Below are positions 28,122 to 37,640 of a DNA stretch of 64,000 bases, one piece after another; position 1 is the stretch's first letter; every line of letters starts with the position of its first letter. The DNA lies in the NCBI GenBank assembly GCA_947259115.1, contig CAMYKS010000007.1:1-64000 (forward strand), read 5' to 3'. The notes under the pieces were generated by a model that was not told where the DNA came from, made no database searches, and saw only the letters and a list, made by a program, of their open reading frames with translations. Source of the DNA: an uncultured Desulfobulbaceae bacterium (GTDB taxonomy: Bacteria; Desulfobacterota; Desulfobulbia; Desulfobulbales; BM004). A program made the translations under genes and the position numbers.

Positions 28122-28880
28122 TTAACGAGACAGGCGTTGCTTCAAAACTCTGAATAAAAACAGCGGACTGGAAACAAAGTTCCGACGGAACAACCTGCGT
28201 GGCTCCTGAAGCAAGCGTGTCAACCACTCCAATCCTATTTTCTGAAAGACGGGATGGGATCGCTTGACATTGCCGACATAAAAATCAAAAACTGCACCAA
28301 CAGCACCAATAAATTTTACATCCAGTTGATCTCGATGCTGATAAATCCATATTTCCTGCTTTGGAGCTGTCATCCCGACCCAGAGAACATCGGGCTTTGC
28401 AGCATTTATAGCCTCTATCATCTGGCAGCTGTCCTCTTCACTGAACTCGGCTTTATATGGCGGTGAATAAGAACCGGAAAATCTAATATTAGGAAACTCA
28501 ATAGCCATTTTTCTTTTAATGGCAACTAATGTTTCGTCGTTCGAACCAAGAAAATAATAACCCTTCCCTTTCGTTTTGTTTAATCTCTCACTCAATCCCC
28601 AAAAGATATCACTTCCTGTAACTCTTTCTCTGATATTGCCTCCCAATACTCTGGATGCAAGTAGGATGCCCACCCCGTCTGGAGTTACCAAATCAGCATT
28701 ATTGATCGCTCTTTTGAACTGAGGAACTGTATCCGCAACCACAAGAGAATGAGGATTGGCGCAGATGAAATAACGCTTTAATTTATTAACATTTAACCAA
28801 TTAGAGATTAGTTCAACAAATTCGTCCCGTGTGCCTATAACTACTTGGCAACCAAGTATGTTTTCAGATTTTATCTGCAA
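28122..28880 (-). CDS. WecG/TagA/CpsF-family glycosyltransferase
   Basis: The 252-residue protein has the GT26 pattern: FICANPHSLVVADTVPQFKRA in two blocks, NADLVTPDGVGILLASRVLG, ERVTGSDIFW, YYFLGSNDETLVAIKRKM, VLWVGMTAPKQEIW and IGAVGAVFDFYVGNVKRSH. The family transfers ManNAc, ManNAcA or glucose to undecaprenyl-linked sugars at the inner membrane. It follows the glycosyltransferase at 28885 by 4 bp on the same strand. Confidence 0.92.
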   Translation of the reverse strand: MQIKSENILGCQVVIGTRDEFVELISNWLNVNKLKRYFICANPHSLVVADTVPQFKRAINNADLVTPDGVGILLASRVLGGNIRERVTGSDIFWGLSERLNKTKGKGYYFLGSNDETLVAIKRKMAIEFPNIRFSGSYSPPYKAEFSEEDSCQMIEAINAAKPDVLWVGMTAPKQEIWIYQHRDQLDVKFIGAVGAVFDFYVGNVKRSHPVFQKIGLEWLTRLLQEPRRLFRRNFVSSPLFLFRVLKQRLSR

Positions 28881-28884
28881 TTAC

Positions 28885-30072
28885 TCAACCTTCTCTACCA
28901 GTCTGACAGGGCTGATTCTTAATCGTCTCGTCATATATTTTGATCAATCTTTTGTAATACGATTCTGGGGAATACTCTTTTATCACCTTAGCTCTTCCTG
29001 CTTGTCCAAAACTGTACACAGTATCTTCATCTTCCCACAACCTAGCGACCACCATCCTTAACTCGTTGACATTGCCTGATTCAAAGAGAAGTCCGGTCTG
29101 TTCGTCCTCTACAATTTCGGACAATCCGCCGATTCGAGATGCAATCACAGGTTTTGCAAAGCTCATAGCTTCGATAATAACACTAGGAAACCCCTCATAA
29201 CATAGACTAGGAAGGATAATAAAACGGCAGTTTCTATAAAATTCTGCAAGAGCCGCTTCATTCAAATGACCCAAAATTTCCACATTGTCAGGCACTTTGT
29301 TGGGTGATACATACGCCTGAGGATTTCCGGCTATTTTAAATGGTATATCTGGACACAATCTAGCCACCTCTAAAAAAATATCAATTCCTTTTTCTCTACT
29401 CATCCGTCCAACATAGCCAACGAAATCACCTGGATATAATAGTTTTTTACTGTTTGTTGGTGAAGTCATATTGGGGATTACATCAATTATTTCCTGAGGG
29501 TACCCCTCGGAAACCATTATGTTTTTTTGAAATTCGGTCTGAGAATAATACCTCGTCACATTCTCCTTGTATAAACGCAAATATCGGGCAACAAAGTTGC
29601 GGACAGCATATCCAAGACTCTTGAACAGACTGTTCTCGCAATTTTTCAGAACACAATAATATTCGTGCCCTCCCCTACATTTTTCACAGATTTGCCCATA
29701 AGACAAAAACAGACCATTGGGGCAAATCAATCGATAATTGGACAATCGCATAACGACCGGCATCCCCATTTGATTAAGCATCGGCAATACCGAGGGAGAT
29801 ATGAGGGGGAAAAGATTTTGTATCTGAATAATATTAGGCTGAAACTCTTCTACTACTTTTTTTAACTCTATTCTCGAAGAGAACGAAAAAATGCCTGAAA
29901 AGAAAGCACCGATTTTGGGCAGGGCACCTACACCCAATTCCTTGCTATCCTTAGAAAACAAGCGAACTTCATGCCCGTTATCGGCCAATATCTGCATGAT
30001 TTTATCAAGCATGACCTCTTCACCGCTGTGTACACCATATTTGTTGTGGACAAATAAAACTTTATACTTCAT
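28885..30072 (-). CDS. Glycosyltransferase family 4 protein
   Basis: The 395 residues have a GT-B fold. The N-terminal acceptor domain starts MKYKVLFVHNKYGVHSGEEVML; the donor domain has VGYVGRMSREKGIDIFLEVA and the retaining EX7E motif PSLCYEGFPSVIIEAM, then KPVIASRIGGLSEIV. A cysteine-rich insert near residue 130 (CPNGLFLSYGQICEKCRGG) is common in wbaZ-like enzymes. It adds a sugar to the lipid-linked repeat unit in the cytoplasm. Confidence 0.92.
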   Translation of the reverse strand: MKYKVLFVHNKYGVHSGEEVMLDKIMQILADNGHEVRLFSKDSKELGVGALPKIGAFFSGIFSFSSRIELKKVVEEFQPNIIQIQNLFPLISPSVLPMLNQMGMPVVMRLSNYRLICPNGLFLSYGQICEKCRGGHEYYCVLKNCENSLFKSLGYAVRNFVARYLRLYKENVTRYYSQTEFQKNIMVSEGYPQEIIDVIPNMTSPTNSKKLLYPGDFVGYVGRMSREKGIDIFLEVARLCPDIPFKIAGNPQAYVSPNKVPDNVEILGHLNEAALAEFYRNCRFIILPSLCYEGFPSVIIEAMSFAKPVIASRIGGLSEIVEDEQTGLLFESGNVNELRMVVARLWEDEDTVYSFGQAGRAKVIKEYSPESYYKRLIKIYDETIKNQPCQTGREG

Positions 30073-30109
30073 TGATAAACAGTATCCATTACCGCCCCCA
30101 GTGCATCCC

Positions 30110-30724
30110 CTATAGCTTTGTTCCCTCTACTACAACTGCATTTATAGCACGGTCTTCCAGTTCAATTAATCTGATATCATCAATTCTGCTTTCAAATGCA
30201 CTGCAACTTGTACTATCAAAACCCAATTCATTTAATATCCTCTTAAGTCTCGGCGTATCGTACATGCACTTATGTGGAAACTGGACAAACGGGGACAAAT
30301 ATCTCTTAAATCCTTGACTTTTGTTGGTGTACAGAACTCCAAGCTCTTCAACAAAATCATCTGCTGCTATTCTGTTATTAATATACTTGTCAACAATATA
30401 ACGAAGGTCAGGAACAAGCACTCTTATAATTCCACCCTTGTGGAGAACCCTGTGGCATTCTTCAAGAAACTTTCTACCCTCTTCTTTTGATAAATGTTCG
30501 AGTGTATGAGATGTATAGATAATTTCAGCACTCGAGTCGCCCCAAGGGAACATTTTAGTCAAATCATGAAGTACAATTTTTTCATTCCAATCAAGCCTGA
30601 ACAATTTCAGCTTCCGGTTAAACACCCTAAGTAATGGTACTTTCATGAAGCGTGCGCCGAGGGCATAATCTACATTTATCCAGCCATCAACTACCTGGGA
30701 GCCACATCCAAGATGCAACTTCAT
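30110..30724 (-). CDS. Class I SAM-dependent methyltransferase
   Basis: The 204-residue protein starts MKLHLGCGSQVVDGWINVDY, motif I of a small methyltransferase group common in glycan clusters. DLTKMFPWGDSSAEIIYTSH and HTLEHLSKEEGRKFLEECHRVLHKGG (in two blocks) are motifs II-IV. It probably methylates a sugar of the polysaccharide. Neighbouring genes on both sides are glycan genes in the same orientation. Confidence 0.88.
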   Translation of the reverse strand: MKLHLGCGSQVVDGWINVDYALGARFMKVPLLRVFNRKLKLFRLDWNEKIVLHDLTKMFPWGDSSAEIIYTSHTLEHLSKEEGRKFLEECHRVLHKGGIIRVLVPDLRYIVDKYINNRIAADDFVEELGVLYTNKSQGFKRYLSPFVQFPHKCMYDTPRLKRILNELGFDSTSCSAFESRIDDIRLIELEDRAINAVVVEGTKL

Positions 30725-30842
30725 ATTCTACTCACTCTGATATTATTAAGCTTTAAAGCAAACACACTTACGCATAATTGCCTGCTATTTTGGGTATCTA
30801 TAACTGATTATTTTTTATAACTTCAGGTTTATTGTGACAAAC

Positions 30843-31691
30843 TCATTGATGGTTTGTACCACGGTAGCCCAATGTGTCGATACAATCTCCTGCAACCCGT
30901 TCAATATGTTCAACATGGTGACTTGTATATACGGACTTCCAATGACCGATAGAGCCTTTGTTAAAGGTACGACTTCCAATGTTAAATACTTTTCCAGCTA
31001 TTGCAGTTATTTCATCTTCGCTTTTTTCAATTTCTAGGTGCTCAAGGATTCTTTTCAATGTTGTGCGTTGGCGTTCATCTGATCCTCCACCATTCTTACC
31101 GATCAAGTCCTCGAACCTGATAACAAGGCAGCGATTATCGTTAGTCCAACCAAGATAGCGTCTTATATGCCAACCAATATCCATAGAAGACGGTTCTCCA
31201 TTCAGTTCACATGAAGGAATTCCGCATATTGACGCTAAGAGTCTATCATCGAACGATTTTAATTTCTCTGAAAAATACTTATGCAGCCTGTGTGATTTAT
31301 CAATAGATTGAATGTAATGGACGTTGGATAGGGCAATATCTCTTGGATCTCTTACCATTAGAATATTTGTAACCTTATTCTTGGAGAGCTCTTCTGAAAG
31401 GTGCATATTGTATGGAAGGTGACCTACCAATATTTTGTTGGCATTATGCTTTGTTATAACTTGCCTGAATTCACTTTCAGTGCTTTCAACAAAAGTTTTA
31501 TGAAGCTTACGATGATATGAATCAATTAATGAGATAGCTCGAATAAGCAAATTTGTCCCGGCTTTTGGAATACTGTTGGCCAACACCGGCCATGTTGATG
31601 AAGCTGAGAGAAAAGCTCTCGGTGGCCATAAGCCGTACTGATGCAGGTTTGTTTTAAGTTTATTAGACAACAACTTAGTAACCGCTATCAT
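30843..31691 (-). CDS. Sulfotransferase-family protein
   Basis: The 282 residues show the PAPS-dependent sulfotransferase pattern: IPKAGTNLLIRAISL, with the 5'-phosphosulfate loop PKAGTN at 42-47, and the 3'-phosphate site MVRDPRDIALSNVHY, followed by RFEDLIGKNGG. It would add sulfate to a sugar, giving an anionic polysaccharide. Its ATG overlaps the stop of the preceding polymerase gene by one base (TAATG), indicating translational coupling. Confidence 0.88.
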   Translation of the reverse strand: MIAVTKLLSNKLKTNLHQYGLWPPRAFLSASSTWPVLANSIPKAGTNLLIRAISLIDSYHRKLHKTFVESTESEFRQVITKHNANKILVGHLPYNMHLSEELSKNKVTNILMVRDPRDIALSNVHYIQSIDKSHRLHKYFSEKLKSFDDRLLASICGIPSCELNGEPSSMDIGWHIRRYLGWTNDNRCLVIRFEDLIGKNGGGSDERQRTTLKRILEHLEIEKSEDEITAIAGKVFNIGSRTFNKGSIGHWKSVYTSHHVEHIERVAGDCIDTLGYRGTNHQ

Positions 31692-33001
31692 TAATTGACA
31701 TAAAATCGCTTCTTCATTGCTAACCTTTTCAGGAACAAGTCACGATTGACTATTGCCATAAAGCCAAAGGTCATTAATAGAAACATTGGAATCATGGAAA
31801 CATGCATGCCGACAGAATCGATAACCCATATAGTCACAAGTCCACGGAAAACAAATAGACGGCTTTTTGACAATGCTGAATCAAAGGATGAAGCTTTGCA
31901 AATAAAAAAAGCGAAAATTACAACAGTAAGCAATAAGCATGAATACAAAACCAAGCCAATAAGGCCGTAACGGCCGAGATTCATCAAAAAGTCATTATGT
32001 ACACCGCCTCTAAATCCTATTCGAATATGATCAACCTTACCTAACATAAAATCGAATGTCGACGCAGACTGAACATTATTTAGTAGTCTTTCCCAAGCCA
32101 ACAATCTGCCGTTAAGCGCTCCAATTCTCTCACCACTTTCTTCAGTTATGATATTATAGGATGCTATTTCCTTATAGAAAACAGATCCCGAATATTGCGA
32201 CATTGAGTTAAAACTAAAGGCCATTGGAATTAACAAGATGAAAATGGAAAACCATTTACTCCGGTTATACAAAGTTATAATTGCCAAAATTGGAACTGTC
32301 GCCAGAAACAAAACCCCTGATTTGGAGTACAATAACGACATCCCTATTAGTGCTATTAAAATAACAAGGGGATATTTGATCCACTTAACCTTAGCGGGTT
32401 CCATGTACATTAACGCAACAGAAGCAAGGATGGCGTATGAAAAATAGTGCCTTAAGCTTACTGTTCCATGATGATATGCTGACAGCCGCACATTTTCTCC
32501 ATACATTCTTGACCTGGCTTCCTCCAACAATTCAAAATGCTGAAGAATTAATATTGTTGCTGGTATCATGCCCATGACCAGCATCGCTTTGAGTAATCTC
32601 TGGTAACGCTTTTCAGAGTTAATGACAACTAAAAACAATATAGCCCCAACAATACCGCAAATCAGCCTGACAAAAGCATCAAGAGCTACGAAAGCATCAC
32701 CATTTGTCGCGTCAATCGCAATCAAATGGAAAATTACATAACCCATAAATCCCATATATAGGCTGTTTACAAAAGGGTAACCGCCAAACCGCCAAGGTTT
32801 ATTCCACATATATGGTTTTATCAGCACTAACGAAATAGGGATAAGGCTACCAATTGCCAAAATAGAGACACCTGAAAATTTAACATCATACCCCCAATCA
32901 ATAATCGGTCTGACCATTAGATATAAAATAAAACCATGGTAAAGTCTGAAATACATCAGGCTCGAAGCCAGTATCGCAATTGAACTTAATATTACAACCA
33001 T
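31691..33001 (-). CDS. O-antigen polymerase/ligase-like membrane protein
   Basis: The 436-residue protein is mostly hydrophobic, with about a dozen predicted spans, and carries the Wzy_C/O-antigen ligase segment with a large external loop near residues 270-350 (ESGERIGALNGRLLAWERLL) and the typical GGVHNDFLMNLGRYGLIGLVLY. Such proteins polymerise or transfer undecaprenyl-linked oligosaccharide in the periplasm. Whether it is a polymerase (Wzy) or a ligase cannot be told from the sequence. Confidence 0.85.
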   Translation of the reverse strand: MVVILSSIAILASSLMYFRLYHGFILYLMVRPIIDWGYDVKFSGVSILAIGSLIPISLVLIKPYMWNKPWRFGGYPFVNSLYMGFMGYVIFHLIAIDATNGDAFVALDAFVRLICGIVGAILFLVVINSEKRYQRLLKAMLVMGMIPATILILQHFELLEEARSRMYGENVRLSAYHHGTVSLRHYFSYAILASVALMYMEPAKVKWIKYPLVILIALIGMSLLYSKSGVLFLATVPILAIITLYNRSKWFSIFILLIPMAFSFNSMSQYSGSVFYKEIASYNIITEESGERIGALNGRLLAWERLLNNVQSASTFDFMLGKVDHIRIGFRGGVHNDFLMNLGRYGLIGLVLYSCLLLTVVIFAFFICKASSFDSALSKSRLFVFRGLVTIWVIDSVGMHVSMIPMFLLMTFGFMAIVNRDLFLKRLAMKKRFYVN

Positions 33002-33098
33002 AATTAATCTGCCAACACCTTATTAGGCAGCCTCTAGTAGCTTCCCATATACTCCTGAGTCGCCTTAAAAATATAATATTTCATGCAAGCCCCCCAGG

Positions 33099-35780
33099 TT
33101 AATTGCTCTTTCTCACGACTGTTCTAAGTGCATTAGCTATTCTTTTACACCATTTATCAACGGAAAGCCCTTGGGCTGTTTGATAAGCATGACGGCACAT
33201 CTCACTGTATTTTTCCTTATTAGCAAATAGTTCCCGAAGTTTGGCAATGTTTTCCTTTTCACTCCCTGAGAGAAGGTAGCCATTAATTCCGTCTATTAGA
33301 TAACTTATCTCTGGTGCATGGGTCATGCCGGTGAGTGTCACATAAGGCTTGCCATAGGCAAATGCATGTACCACGGACAAACCAGACCAACCAGGAACTA
33401 AAACGATTTGCGAGCGTCTCATTTCAATCGAGATTCTAGTCTCATCAATGACCGAGCCGAGCCAGGTAATCCCGTTGTCCATTTTCATGCCATCCTTAAT
33501 TACGTCTGATTCTGGCCCATCACCTATCACAGAAAGCTTGAGATTGGGTATCTCTTTTTTTAACTCTCTGAAATAGTGCAATAACACATCAAGGCGTTTA
33601 CTCTCAACAAGACGGCCTATAAAAAGAATCCTTTGGGGTTTTTCCAGATTTACCTCAAAATTATAATTTTCCTTAATTTCTTCTGTATTAAGGGTATTGT
33701 TAGCATAATCGGCCTTACTATTAGGCAGTAAGCGTCGTTCTAACGCCCAGTTTCGACTCGCCGCCGTATAAAAAATGACCCGATCGAATAGTGCGAAAAT
33801 TAATCTGGTCCAAAACAGATCATTTTCTGTTACCCTATTTAGTTGTGAACGCATATAAGGGTGTGTATAAGTAACAAGCTTAAAACGGCAGAACAGTTTC
33901 AAAACGAACAACCAGAGGATAAGCAACAGAAGTCTTTTCTCGGCCGGCATCATGATGGCATCATACTTCCCCCCTACTACTGCTTTCAAAATTTCCCAGT
34001 ATGCAGGTAAGTATATGCCGAACCATCTTTTGGTAATCGATACCCGGTTAACCCGAAATGGGAATACCCCCTCATCTTCTTGATGGCCATCTTTGGAAGG
34101 AGACTGCCCAGCCAATATAACCAGATCAATCTCTTCATTCTTAACCAGGCGTGATAGGAATTTCTTCTTGTAGTGGTTCAGGTTCGGTGATATCCAGTAT
34201 ATATGGAGCATGTCACTCCTGCCTTCTTCAGATGACGCAGCTAAATCAACTTCCATTTGCCCAGCCATGCCATCAGACAATTGATATTCCGAACATTTAG
34301 AGCCCATTGCCCTGCATAGGCCGGTTCTCATCTTAACAGTAATTAATCTGAAAAGATCCTTCAGAACATCATGGTTGATGTACAGCAACAACAGCAATCC
34401 AAAAGCAGCAGAAACAATACCGACAAAGATCTCGTTGCCAATTGGCCGGTAGTGCTCCAATAAATTGTAGGACCCCACAATAACAAAAGCAGAGAGCAAT
34501 GGCCCTTTCAAATAACCGAGAATTAATAGATATGAAATCTCAAGCTTTCTCGAAATAAGTGTATTGTTTATCAAGAAAGAGAGAATACTTACAACAAGCA
34601 GCAATACAGCAACCTCATAGAGGCCGTATGTACTACCGGCAAATATAGCCCCAACGATCATCACCACTTTCACCAAGCCTAGATACATCGGAACTTCTGA
34701 ATTCCCTGTTGCATGATATATAGTGCCTGATATTTGTGTCACAGACTGGATTGCGCCTGCATAGCATAGGACTTGTACTATTGGAATGGCAGTTAACCAA
34801 TGATCACCAAAAATCATGGGAATAAGCCATTCGGCATTCAGAGACAAAATAGTCATTGCAGGAAAGCTGACAATTGCAATAAGCCGTATGCTTTGCAAAT
34901 AGGCTGATGTCATTTTTTCGGAATTGTCCTGTAACAATGAGAGAGATGGGAAAAGGATTTGCGTGAACACATAGGCAATTCGTTTTACAGGTGCATACAT
35001 GATGGTATAAGCAAATGAATACAGGCCGAGGGAAAAGGCATCAAACAGCTTACCGATAATCAGTGTATCAACATTTCGTCCCAGATAATCGACCACCGAA
35101 GCTCCCTTATATTTAACAGAAAACCAGATCATGTTTTCAACTTCTTCAAAATTGAAATGGCGGTCAGGTGACCAACGCTTAAAATAGAGAATTAACGCCA
35201 TGCGGCAAGCTGCATTTACAAGGGTTAAAGCAACTAAGCTGTAGACACCCATACCAAGATATACCGCTACAATTGCAGACACGCCGCCAACCAGGCTTGA
35301 TATGATATTTATAACAGCCAGCAAACTGAACAGGAGCGACTTTTCAAGCATTCGCTCCTGCATTACATACAATGGCCGTAACAAAATGCTCACACTCATT
35401 ACAAGAATAATTCCTGTAAGTTCAGGTATATTGTAAAACTGAGTAACCAGCCCAGAAGTTAATACAACAATCAGCCACGTAATAAAGAATAAAGTTATAC
35501 TTAGCCAGTAAAGCGTGGATAGTTGCTCCTGGGTTACATCCTTGTTTTGAATAACAGAAGCGCCCAATCCGATATTTGTGAACATCGCGACAAATCCGGT
35601 GTAAGCGGTTACAATTGCAATCATACCGAATGCAGAAGGTTCCAAGTTCCTGGCCAAAACAATGGAGACTACTACTGCAAATAGTTGTTGCAGAATATTT
35701 GATATCCCGTGAAACAGGCCGCCAGATAAAACTTTTGACTTTATATTATCCAAGTTTAATCCACTATCTTTTGATGACAT
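33099..35780 (-). CDS. Flippase (Wzx/MviN-like) fused to a family 4 glycosyltransferase
   Basis: One uninterrupted frame of 893 residues from ATG 35780 encodes two proteins in tandem. Residues 1 to about 480 form a polysaccharide flippase with some 14 spans (GGLFHGISNILQQLFAVVVS, IGLGASVIQNKDVTQEQLST, VKYKGASVVDYLGRNVDTLI). A 40-residue hydrophilic linker follows. Residues 524-893 form a GT-B glycosyltransferase, starting MLHIYWISPNLNHYKKK at 34211 and having ILFIGRLVESKRLDVLLHYF and VIGDGPESDVIK. A longer start at 35834 would overlap the upstream methyltransferase gene more. The fusion would tie sugar addition to export of the same lipid-linked unit. Confidence 0.85.
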   Translation of the reverse strand: MSSKDSGLNLDNIKSKVLSGGLFHGISNILQQLFAVVVSIVLARNLEPSAFGMIAIVTAYTGFVAMFTNIGLGASVIQNKDVTQEQLSTLYWLSITLFFITWLIVVLTSGLVTQFYNIPELTGIILVMSVSILLRPLYVMQERMLEKSLLFSLLAVINIISSLVGGVSAIVAVYLGMGVYSLVALTLVNAACRMALILYFKRWSPDRHFNFEEVENMIWFSVKYKGASVVDYLGRNVDTLIIGKLFDAFSLGLYSFAYTIMYAPVKRIAYVFTQILFPSLSLLQDNSEKMTSAYLQSIRLIAIVSFPAMTILSLNAEWLIPMIFGDHWLTAIPIVQVLCYAGAIQSVTQISGTIYHATGNSEVPMYLGLVKVVMIVGAIFAGSTYGLYEVAVLLLVVSILSFLINNTLISRKLEISYLLILGYLKGPLLSAFVIVGSYNLLEHYRPIGNEIFVGIVSAAFGLLLLLYINHDVLKDLFRLITVKMRTGLCRAMGSKCSEYQLSDGMAGQMEVDLAASSEEGRSDMLHIYWISPNLNHYKKKFLSRLVKNEEIDLVILAGQSPSKDGHQEDEGVFPFRVNRVSITKRWFGIYLPAYWEILKAVVGGKYDAIMMPAEKRLLLLILWLFVLKLFCRFKLVTYTHPYMRSQLNRVTENDLFWTRLIFALFDRVIFYTAASRNWALERRLLPNSKADYANNTLNTEEIKENYNFEVNLEKPQRILFIGRLVESKRLDVLLHYFRELKKEIPNLKLSVIGDGPESDVIKDGMKMDNGITWLGSVIDETRISIEMRRSQIVLVPGWSGLSVVHAFAYGKPYVTLTGMTHAPEISYLIDGINGYLLSGSEKENIAKLRELFANKEKYSEMCRHAYQTAQGLSVDKWCKRIANALRTVVRKSN

Positions 35781-36501
35781 AAAATGTGAACCCAAATGGA
35801 TATTTGCGATAGTACTGGATGCGCCCTGGATCAAGGCCCATTTTTACACAAAAATAATAAATCATTCCCGGCAGGCCAATAACGAAACCCGCCACTTTTG
35901 CCAAAGGAGCAAGCTTCAGTTTATTAAGGACTTTTGTGACTATAGCAAAAACATTACAGAAACTGCTTACTGCCACACCAACGCCATCGCCAATATAATC
36001 AATCTTGACCACACGAAACCCGGTTTCATCGAACATACGATGCAAACAAAATGATGTATATCTGTGAAAATCATAAGGCTTTTCATGTTCGCCAACAGCA
36101 AAAGGAACTGTGCCAATAATAGCCCCGCCCGGTTTCAAAATACGATGAATCACAGATAACGTTTTTTTAGGTTCGTAAATATGTTCTAAAACTTCAGTCA
36201 TTACAACACAATCTACTGATTCCATTGGCAACTCAACTGAGCCATCGTCCAGAATAGGAATATCCGGCTGCCCAGTATGCGCTTCATTGGATGGTAGGTA
36301 GTCGGCGGCAATATACTTTTTGAATTTTGTTCGCAATAGAGGCTCAAGAGGGCGATCACCAGCACCATAATCCAAAATACTCTCCCCCTCTGGCATTTCA
36401 GTATAATAAGTTACAAATTGGTCGAACTTCATTACCCGGGCAACAGGGTTTTTTAAAATCGAGTAGTAGTACTGACCACGCTGATACTGAAGTTTTAGCA
36501 T
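35764..36501 (-). CDS. Class I SAM-dependent methyltransferase
   Basis: A methyltransferase-11-type enzyme of about 245 residues. Motif I is SILDYGAGDRPLEPLL, then VDCVVMTEVLEHIYEP and IHRILKPGGAIIGTVPF. The C-terminal part has a hydrophobic stretch near 200-220 that may associate with membrane. Start codons at 36501 and 36516 are both possible and both overlap the end of the preceding glycosyltransferase. The 3' end overlaps the flippase fusion gene by 17 bases, so the genes are tightly coupled. Confidence 0.85.
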   Translation of the reverse strand: MLKLQYQRGQYYYSILKNPVARVMKFDQFVTYYTEMPEGESILDYGAGDRPLEPLLRTKFKKYIAADYLPSNEAHTGQPDIPILDDGSVELPMESVDCVVMTEVLEHIYEPKKTLSVIHRILKPGGAIIGTVPFAVGEHEKPYDFHRYTSFCLHRMFDETGFRVVKIDYIGDGVGVAVSSFCNVFAIVTKVLNKLKLAPLAKVAGFVIGLPGMIYYFCVKMGLDPGRIQYYRKYPFGFTFYVIKR

Positions 36502-37640
36502 TCCCCTTTCCTGCATGAACGTACTTTTGATGTATGAAGAAGGGATGAATAAATCTTATCAAACTCACAAGTCATCCGATCTATGCTAAATCTGCGGGCA
36601 TGTGTCATTCTGTTTGTACGGTTAACTTCATCGTCGTTCCTTTTATTCCAAAAAACAAAGCATTCATCAAGACGTTGCGTAAGTCCCTCTATACCCTCAA
36701 CAACATTTTCCAGCTCAATAGGTTCAACAATCTCTACAATTCCACCACCATCACACATAACTATTGTTGGAATACCTAAAGCTAAAGTTTCTACAGCCAC
36801 TAACCCAAAGGGTTCTCCACAGGATGGAAAAACACAGACATCCATTTTTGACTGGTAGTTATGCACATCCGCCTTATAGCCTGTGAACTCAACCTGGTCA
36901 GCCACCCCCAAGGATTCAGCAAGAGACACATAAGATTGCCGCAGCGGACCATCCCCGACCAATATTAGATGACAATTCTGCCGATATTTCATCCCTGCAA
37001 ACGCTTTAATAAGCCGGTCTACCCTCTTAAACCCAGCAAACCGACTGGTTGTTCCAATCAAAAACAATCTTTTCTTTTTTGGGGTTGAATCTTCTGGTTT
37101 TTTTGCAACCAGCTGATCATATCGATCAAAGTTGATGCCATTGTAGACTACGGATCTTTGAATGGCTGCTATATCAAAGTGTTCCTCTGATACTCTTTGT
37201 GTGAAATAGGAGTTGAATGTAATGTAATCGACGTGTTTTTTGAGGAACCTTGACCTCATTCTAAACTTTATCTTATCACGCCATGTATGCTTTCTTCCAA
37301 AGCCAAACAGTCCGTGTACTGTATAAACTATTGGTTTTTTCGAACATTGAATCCATTTGGCCATTGTCGGATTATAAACATGGACATGAATGATGTCCGC
37401 AGTTTTAAGCACACCTTTGTAATGGTTTGATTTTAACCATCCCGGATCAAACCCGCTTTTTAACTCCGCATCAATAATTGTAATGCCAGAGGAATCGAAA
37501 ATGTCTCCCATCTGCCCATGCCTACTGCCAACTAACACACCAACTTCAAGACCTTTTTTAAACTGCTCCTGACAAAGGTCAAGGACCAGGCGCTCAATTC
37601 CACCAAACTCCATTGTCCTCATCACATGAATAATTTTCAT
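36495..37640 (-). CDS. Glycosyltransferase family 4 protein
   Basis: The 381-residue GT-B enzyme begins MKIIHVMRTMEFGGIERLVL, with the usual GGIER acceptor-site loop. The donor domain has IGTTSRFAGFKRVDRLIKAF, LILVGDGPLRQSY and the EX7E motif PSCGEPFGLVAVETLALG. Its start overlaps the stop of the preceding gene by 4 bases (ATGA). It would add a sugar to the lipid-linked unit. Confidence 0.92.
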   Translation of the reverse strand: MKIIHVMRTMEFGGIERLVLDLCQEQFKKGLEVGVLVGSRHGQMGDIFDSSGITIIDAELKSGFDPGWLKSNHYKGVLKTADIIHVHVYNPTMAKWIQCSKKPIVYTVHGLFGFGRKHTWRDKIKFRMRSRFLKKHVDYITFNSYFTQRVSEEHFDIAAIQRSVVYNGINFDRYDQLVAKKPEDSTPKKKRLFLIGTTSRFAGFKRVDRLIKAFAGMKYRQNCHLILVGDGPLRQSYVSLAESLGVADQVEFTGYKADVHNYQSKMDVCVFPSCGEPFGLVAVETLALGIPTIVMCDGGGIVEIVEPIELENVVEGIEGLTQRLDECFVFWNKRNDDEVNRTNRMTHARRFSIDRMTCEFDKIYSSLLHTSKVRSCRKGEC

